From assembly GCA_014529385.2 (NCBI GenBank), contig CM043960.1, positions 25,776,396-25,840,395 on the forward strand: a stretch of 64,000 nucleotides of DNA, given 5' to 3'. The DNA comes from Adiantum capillus-veneris (Eukaryota > Streptophyta > Polypodiopsida > Polypodiales > Pteridaceae). The notes beneath the pieces were generated by a model. The model ran no database searches and had not been told where the DNA came from. It worked only from the letters and a program-made list of their open reading frames with translations. The translations under genes and the position numbers were made by a program. The first letter of the stretch is position 1. Each line of letters starts with the position of its first letter. This document shows positions 57,107 to 64,000 of the stretch, in pieces.

Positions 57107-59214
57107 AACACCATCATAGATATCCGCTCGGGTTCTTGTATGCTCGCTCATGCTTGCTCGGGCTACGGTAGAACTCGCATCCTAAGTGCAAGCAAATAGC
57201 ACTTGATGATTCAGATGACTTTGATGCCGCAAATGCAAGACCAGAACCACACCACAAAAGCACGGGAGAGTCGCTAGCATGACCAATTTGTTGACTGTGA
57301 GGATGGTGATAGGGGATGCTACTACCTCTAAAGAAATTGTTGCTCAATGAAACCACTATATCCAAAGGGCACTAGCTCTCCATTAGTCTTTCCTCGTATA
57401 GCAAAAGACAAGATAAAGATCTTTCTTTAAACATTGGTTGAAGGCACTCCTTAGGCGAGATTCTAAACTTGGTGAGATTCCCATCCAGGTCGGCCATTGT
57501 TCTTCCCTCCCTAGTATCCACATTATACACTACCATCCCATATCTTATTGAACGTGTTTTGATGGTGACTTGTCATCCCAAGCAACTTTTATGAAAATCA
57601 GAAAACTTTGGGCAGAATATGGCAAGCATCTTGACCACCCATGCCAATGCAGAAACATTGAAAGCCTTGCTCTCTAGACAAGCTGTTCACATATCGAGGA
57701 GCTTGAGTGCTCACCAAGATCGACACTCATACTCTACCTTGTTGGTGATATTGGTACACCTTTGCTCCATGCCATCTTACAAAACCAAGCCCCAATCAAT
57801 TATTCCCACCCATCCTCGCACCCAAGGCATCCCTTCTTTGGTGAATTCAATCATAATATTCCATGAGTATAGATCATTGTGTTTAAAACTGAGTTGAGGG
57901 GATTTTACTTATCTGCTTAGCTAGGTTTAGCGGATTCTTGTGAATAGGATGGATTTTGGATAGAGTAACAATGAGCTTACTGCATATTTTCAAATTGAAG
58001 GCTTTTAAAGCTGCTTCTTATTCAAAACATGGCAATGTTTTACATTTATTACCTTCATGTGTGTGAGCCGCTCGTCATGGTCTCAAGCTCATTCCATTAT
58101 TCACAAGCCCTCTAGGGTGCTTACCCTCACTAGGGGGATGCCTTCATAGGCCACAATCAAACTCCCCCCCCTTGCATCATCAACAAGGCAGAGTAACCAC
58201 TAGTCTTGCACCACTCGTGGTTTCCCTTAGGCACCTCACAATAAGGCATACATGGCATTACTTTATTGCACCGTCATTGGGTACCCGAGGGGTGCACCTT
58301 GTAGGTATATATGTATAGCACGTGCGCTTGATAGGACTATATATTATTACATGTTTACACTTATAGGAGGGCATTCTATTTTTTTTATTTTTATTTTTTA
58401 AAGGTACAAGTTTATAAAGAAAGAGGGCTAGTTTTACTCCAATCCACAAAATGTGTGGAGAGGGTTTTCATTAGGCTTTGACCACATGGGATATGGAGGA
58501 TTTTGATCGGTGCACTCCCTTGGCATGCCTCAAGGAAGCTCTTGCCCCTCCTTTCTACACCACAAGATCATCTATACCCATCATAGGTGTTGACTATAAA
58601 CACCTTGCTCTTTGGGTATTATTCAAAAGATCTCAAAAGTTCCAAATAACTTTATTAAAATCTATTTTAACAACAAGAGTTTTTCACATAACCATGGTAT
58701 TAGCCCATTCATTCATCTCCATTGAGTCAGGTAGATGATAGTACATTGTCTACAAAATCAATGGCTCACTCCATAAGCAAACGCCAAAACTATAAAAATA
58801 ATCATGCGAATAAACTCAATCTTCAAAGGGAACCTACTAAGGGAATGCATGAAGTTATGGATGACAATAGCTAGAAGGGGTCAACACAAGCATATCAAGG
58901 CATGTAAATCCATGGTACTATGATTCTATATCGTTGTAGGGCTATCACCACTTCTAGCCAACAACATGGAGCTTTATGGCAATGGAGTAGAAGATCTGGA
59001 GCAACCACTTTCATCATGAGAGAATGAGTCGAGTTTTCTCAAGGACTTGGAAGCCATCCTCATTGAGAACGATCATCCTCATATTCAAGCATAATGCAAA
59101 GTTCTCGATTGGGAGCTGCACCCCCTTTGGTAGAAATTTGAATAAAAAAAATCATAAGAGTTTTGCATATGCATTAATAGCTTCAAAGGTTTTTTGTCCA
59201 AAATTGTTTTTTGG
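57107..59214. other. No gene seen
   Basis: Short frames, no recognised domain. Mixed composition with a T-rich run near 58380. Confidence 0.45.
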
Positions 59215-59805
59215 TAAGAGCCTCATCAAATAAAATTTTATTTTGGTAAGATTCCCATCAAAGTTAATTATGGAATTCATTATAGTTTCAAGAAAGTTAG
59301 AACAAAGCTTGAAACTTTAACATGATTTCTCTCTCTAAGCGAGAGGGAGAAAATACTCTGTAATGCCTCAATTGGAGATGCAAATGTAATGGTTATGCCA
59401 CTACATTTCTTAAGAGCCCCATCAAACAAAATTTTATTTTAGTAAGAGCCCCATCAAAGTTAATTATTGGAATTCATTATAGTTTCAAGAAAGTTAGAAT
59501 AAAGCTTGAAGCTTATGACACGATTTTGTCTTTCTAAGCTAGAGGGAAAAAGTACTTGGTAATGGTTCAATTGGAGCTGCAAATGTAATGGTCATGCCAT
59601 TACACGTCTTAAGAGCCCCATCAATTTTTTTTTTTTTATAGTAAGAGCCCCATCAAAGTTAATTATTGGAATTCATTATAATTTCAAGAAAGTTAGAATA
59701 AAGCTTGAAGCTTATAACCAGAATTTGTCTTTCTAAGCTAAAGGGAAAAAGTACTTGGTAATGCTTCAATTGGAGATGCAAATGTAATGGTCAGATAATC
59801 ATGCC
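59215..59805. repeat. About 199-bp tandem repeat, three copies
   Basis: Units start TAAGAGCC at 59215, 59411 and 59610, and share TTCATTATA(G/A)TTTCAAGAAAG, AGCTTGAA, and AATTGGAG(A/C)TGCAAATGTAA. The third copy has a T13-T14 run in place of the AATTTTATTTT of the others. Confidence 0.92.
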
Positions 59806-59995
59806 AATAGACTCTAGATGAGTTATATGCTTTTGAAACATCGAACATTTATTAATGATATATCTATGTTGTTTAAAGCTAATTTGAGTAATTGACTCCA
59901 CCATCACTTGAAAATAATCAAAATAAGAGATCATGACATCATAATTAAAATATATTTAGATCTAAACACGAAGACAATCGCATAACCACAAATAG

Positions 59996-60050
<55 letters not shown>

Positions 60051-60112
60051 AAGAGGATATAATATTGATGGTCGAAATGGTTGGCCCCCCCTCCCCCCCC
60101 CCCCCCCCCCCC
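59996..60112. repeat. A run, (AC)n microsatellite and C run
   Basis: About 16 A, then AC to 60049, then, 35 bases on, a C run (60085-60112 with one T). The C run mirrors the G run at 25914. Confidence 0.95.
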
Positions 60113-60210
60113 AACAATAACAAAGGGCTTTTTGTAAGTAGAGCCGACACAAAAACGGTGTGTGGTGCAGGGCACAAAGAAGAGAGTGTGGTAAGGGAGA
60201 GAGAGGGGTG

Positions 60211-60282
60211 GTGAGATTGTATGTGGGTGGAGTCCTCATAACCAATGTGAGATTGTATGTGGGTGGAGTCCTCATAACCAAT
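60211..60282 (+). repeat. 36-bp tandem duplication
   Basis: GTGAGATTGTATGTGGGTGG followed by AGTCCTCATAACCAAT, repeated exactly at 60211 and 60247. Confidence 0.95.
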
Positions 60283-60536
60283 GTGAGCAAGGCTCCTTTT
60301 TTTTAATCTATAAAGAATAAGGTTAGTGAACGGTTAGTCATCAATGGTCAATGGGAAGTCGGATCCCATGTGTCCAACCCCGAGGTGAGGCACATCCCGC
60401 CTTTATCCCAACATACTCCCACTTAAAGGCAAGGCATTTCCTAGCAAGCTCTTTTTGGAATCCAGCGTGCAGATTCCAAAAAAATTCTAGAAAGATAATG
60501 CATACCACAAAGACATACCCGATCTATTTTCATCAC

Positions 60537-60540
<4 letters not shown>

Positions 60541-60570
<30 letters not shown>
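60541..60570. repeat. (TC)n microsatellite
   Basis: 15 TC units, followed by AATCAATGG. Confidence 0.95.
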
Positions 60571-60573
<3 letters not shown>

Positions 60574-62099
60574 CAATGGAGATGGGGAGAGAGGGAGGTA
60601 GAGTGAGACATATGCATACATATCATTTCTATCAAACTCTTCATTGCTTAGATCTTGGACAATCTGATCAAGCTTCAAAAAGATAAACATCCATTATTCA
60701 TATAAAGCATTACATTTTATATTTCTTACAGTACATAAGGCATAACTTTATAAGTTGCATCCACAATCAATATCTCAAAGGCCCTTGTTTGGTTCGAGTA
60801 TGACCCTGTATGGGCAAGAGGTTATTCATCATGTGCCCCAACTGCTCTATTTAAACATATATACAGATGCATGGACAATATCCTAAGTCTCAACAATAGA
60901 ACGTTCCTTGATGAGATTTGCCTTATTTACCTAACTGCCTTAGAATTGAGCCCACCTATGGTGATGGTTTTAATACAAATTCCCGGTTCTTTTCCATTTC
61001 TATACAATTCCTTAACTTTTCAATCGTGTTACACAATCCTTGTAATGACAACTATGTCTTCTGTATATGATTCTTTATTCTTCCTCTAATTGTTTCATGG
61101 GTTGGGTTGGTAAGACATCAGACATCTTATTCACAAATATTTCCTTAATGGATTTAAAAGGAATGACTTAATTAATACTATCATTGAAGCTATTTCACTA
61201 GATAACTGGCTTGGCTTGAAGTTTAATCGCACTAATATCATCTCCTTAATTAGGTAGTTAGGCCATAAACAATTGGCCTACTGCCAACCCATTGTGTATG
61301 GCGCCTTGGGTGAGTACACACACACACACACTCTTAGGTACTGGTACAAACTTGGATAAATTAAAACAAGAGCTTTCCCCTATAAAAAATTGCCTCTGTC
61401 AGCTTGTGATGCTTTATCATAGTCACTCACTTTCATTAGAGTTATATTTTGTTAGGAGCAGTTCACCACTTTTTTATATGTATTTTTTAGTAGAAGGGAT
61501 CTTGTAGCTAGTGCTATGCTTTCCCCGTGGGTGTTTACCCTTACAAAGGGTGCATGATGTAAATTACTTGGTAATTAATGAGAATGTGGCAGTTTACCAT
61601 TTTACTTTTCTCATTTTATCGAGGAATGTTTCACGGCCGCACTCTCCACCTCCGCCGCACTTAGAGTTGTCTACACCCCTGCTCAAAACCTAAAATTGGT
61701 AGCCTCCATTGAGGCAGCCTCATTTTATTTCTACTTCAAATATTACACATTACAGATCATACAAATTTTGGTAAGTGTTACTGCTTGGAGCTCGTCATGA
61801 TGCCGCCACCTCCCTGGATTGCTTGCATATGAAGAGGTGAGGGCGCTTTTTGCTCCTCACTTAGCCTTGATTGTGTTTAGTGCGTGTATGTGAAAGAGAG
61901 GAATGTGGTGGTTTCTGCTTATTATTACTGAGAGAACATGGAGCCCGTGGAATAACTGTCATAGGTCTATGAGTTCCTTGTTTGGTTTCATCAATATGTA
62001 CTTTGGCACAATCGTGGCATACTACACTCTATCGGAGTTGTTAAGTGCCTACGGGTTACTGCACCTTATTTTGTCTATGCTCTGAGCTTAGGGGTTTAT
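60571..62099. other. No gene seen
   Basis: Short frames, AT-rich, a short AC run near 61316. No domain recognised. Confidence 0.45.
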
Positions 62100-63655
62100 A
62101 TTGTGCTCTCTAACATTTTAATAGGGTATAACTTATGTGTAACGGAAATTAACATAGACATAGTGAGCATTTCATTAAGAATAGATCCCTAATGAGCATA
62201 GCAAGAGTGCTTGGTTGGAGAGAGAGTAACAAAAGCATAACACCTTGTTAGATAGGCATGAACAATACTCCAAAAAGAGAGAGAAATTATGCTATTGACA
62301 ACAATTGAGGACCAAATATACATGGAGCCGGTCCCCCTCCAAAAGGCTTTGTATTATAGGTTTCCCTCATCAAGAGAGACATTTTACAATACAATACTTT
62401 GTGTTCCTTCAATAACGTGCTGGTGCAATGAAGATGGAAGCTTCAAGCACCAAGCTCACACTTGAAAAACACAACATCAATTCCTTCATGGTCTTAAAAA
62501 CAAGACCTCACACACCTTCAAAGATGGTGAGAGCTAGTGGGGTATGAGAGTAGATCTAAAGGAAGAAGAAGTATTCTTACGAGAAATAAGTATTTCTTTT
62601 CACATATTCACTCTTAATAGCTTAGCATAGCTTAGTAATTAGCATGGTAGAGGATATGGGCATACATTGGATCTTGGCCCTTGGTTGGATTTGCATCACA
62701 AAGCCAAGACTTGTTGGTGTAGGCCTCCCTTCTCACAAACTTGGAGTAAATGATGAGCTTTCCATTAAATCTTGAGAAGGAGATAGTCTTCTTTACTTCA
62801 CACATGAGTTTGTGTGAGTGTGTGTGTGATAATGCCTTGCAAAAATCAGCCTCCTCTCTCTCTTGGTCGACCCCTCTTGCTATTTTCCTTTTGCTCGCCC
62901 CTCATTGGCTCATGCCAAGCTTAACCAATAGGAAATAAGAGGTCAAATGGAGAGCCTTGTGACAAGTGTCCCTCTTTCCCCTTTAGTGAGAGCTTAGTTA
63001 ATTCAAATATTACATTTAAATCCCCATTATACCTTTTACCCTTTTGGCCAATAGGAATTAAGCAAGCCATTGGGCTGCTTAATTCCCATCGGACCCCTTG
63101 GCAGGTTGTCCAATAATCTTCTAGGAGAATTTATTTTCATTGGTTCTTTTATCAAGTGTTTTTAAATGAATTAAACTAAATTTATTCTAGCCTAACTCTC
63201 ATTGGTCCACCTCTATGGCCATCCAATAGGATTTGTATGCACTTAGGGGGCAATTGGGCTAGGAACCTGACATGTGTCCACTATTCCCTTTGTGTAAAGG
63301 GAAGCCTTGAGTGTGTTTGTGTTTTATGTGTTCTCTCACCTCTTCTCTCTCTTCCCATACCTTTAGGGATCGCCCCCTCCCATCTAGGGACATGTGAAGA
63401 CTTTATGGTCTTCACAAAAGCATCCAATTCCGTTATGCTTGACCATTTGGACTTTACCTTTGAATTTTGGAACCTTAGAATTTTGGAAGTCTTAATGGGC
63501 TAAACCTTAAGGTATTTGAAGCACCATTCATGCACATTTCCCTTTTGCAGATGGCCCCCCCTTTGGATCCCTATTTTCCCTCCTTTGGATCCCTACTATA
63601 ACCAGTCTGCTAGCCTTACCAATATTCTAGCTTTTTCTCCCCTGGTACTTCCCCA
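62100..63655 (-). repeat. 1.54-kb gypsy LTR, copy C, minus strand
   Basis: The reverse complement of the A and B LTRs: GGAGCCGGTCCCCCTCC (62323 onward) is the reverse of GACCGGCTCC; GATTTGCATCACAAAGC and the GTGTGTGTGATAATGCC region match other parts. The edges are approximate. Confidence 0.8.
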
Positions 63656-64000
63656 TGTTAATGATCAGTTTAACATGAGAAAATCATTTAGGAGAATTAG
63701 ATATTAGCTCTTATGACATTACCTATCTCTTGCAATCATAGTCTTCCTCGACTATGAGGTAGAGACGATAAAGCCTAGTCATTAGTCCTTTTTCTAGCGG
63801 GTAGAGGATCCCTATTTTACCCTACGACACCGTTCCAGAATGAATGACTAATCCATTTGGCGCTTGAGAGCCTAAGCTGGTGAAAGCATGTATGCGTATT
63901 AGTCCTATCAATATTTCGTAGTAGAGGGACAAGCTCTACTTGGTGTTTGGGAGACGTCGTCTCCGCAAACTTGATCCTTAGCATGCATACTTCTTAACAT
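63656..64000 (-). mobile_element. 3' internal spacer of a minus-strand gypsy element
   Basis: Matches, in reverse, the 400 bases that precede LTR copies A and B (GACGACTATG region, GGGATCCTCTACCC, GCATGCTTAGAATCATGTT-like text). The rest of the element lies beyond the window. Confidence 0.85.

Overview
This window looks like nuclear DNA from a large-genome land plant. The support is Ty1/copia and Ty3/gypsy LTR retrotransposons, including a copia primer-binding site matching plant initiator tRNA-Met, plus hAT and MULE transposase relics, a plant-type LRR receptor fragment, a piece of mitochondrial nad2, and many AG/GT microsatellites. A fern or another seed-free plant is my best guess. It rests mainly on the nad2 fragment, where three conserved Gln positions read TAA, as would be expected of a mitochondrion that uses U-to-C editing. 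It is not proven.

Layout. 1-10 kb: gene-poor sequence with AG/AC microsatellites and decayed Ty3/gypsy pieces (gag on the minus strand, reverse transcriptase on the plus strand). 10.1-21.8 kb: an old copia element (10.15-14.95 kb), a remnant of a different LTR element carrying a coiled-coil ORF, a polypurine tract and a TATA-bearing LTR (14.95-16.6 kb), then a younger copia element of the same family as the first, with two 227-bp LTRs (16.614-21.781 kb). 21.8-24 kb: the nad2 fragment and a second decayed copy of the coiled-coil ORF. 24-27.8 kb: no gene seen, a 31-base G run. 27.86-28.88 kb (minus): the only gene here that looks intact, a tRNA (guanine-N7-)-methyltransferase. 29-31.2 kb: a possible SINE head and a hAT transposase relic. 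31.6-43.7 kb: a composite block of Ty3/gypsy sequence: a partial copy, a nearly full internal region, a 1.54-kb LTR, a 5'-truncated pol piece and another 1.54-kb LTR. 44.7-49.3 kb (minus): a MULE-type transposase gene broken by two stops, a suspected frameshift pair and a 1337-bp element inserted at TTAA. 49.5-51.6 kb: hAT-type MITEs and an LRR receptor relic. 51.8-55.86 kb (plus): a 12-exon gene. 56-57.1 kb: a 358-bp tandem repeat. 57-62 kb: no gene recognised, a 199-bp tandem repeat. 62.1-64 kb: the same 1.54-kb LTR on the minus strand, running off the window.

The most notable item is the 12-exon gene at 51802-55857. Twelve exons can be placed by eye with matching splice phases. After allowing for one inserted base they total 993 codons. 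The order is an AT-hook-like basic N-terminus, a ParB/sulfiredoxin-like domain, and a C-terminal DNA methyltransferase-like domain with motif IV (DLPF) before motif I (ELGCGTT), the order of beta-class N4-cytosine/N6-adenine methyltransferases. ParB plus methyltransferase is a phage and bacterial combination; here it is interrupted by plant-style introns. This copy carries three in-frame stops and a one-base insertion, so it is probably a decayed member of a family that may have intact copies elsewhere.

The second notable item is the TTAA element in the MULE gene. Removing 45037-46373 and one TTAA restores an open frame into a SWIM zinc-finger region, which fixes the insertion boundaries to the base.
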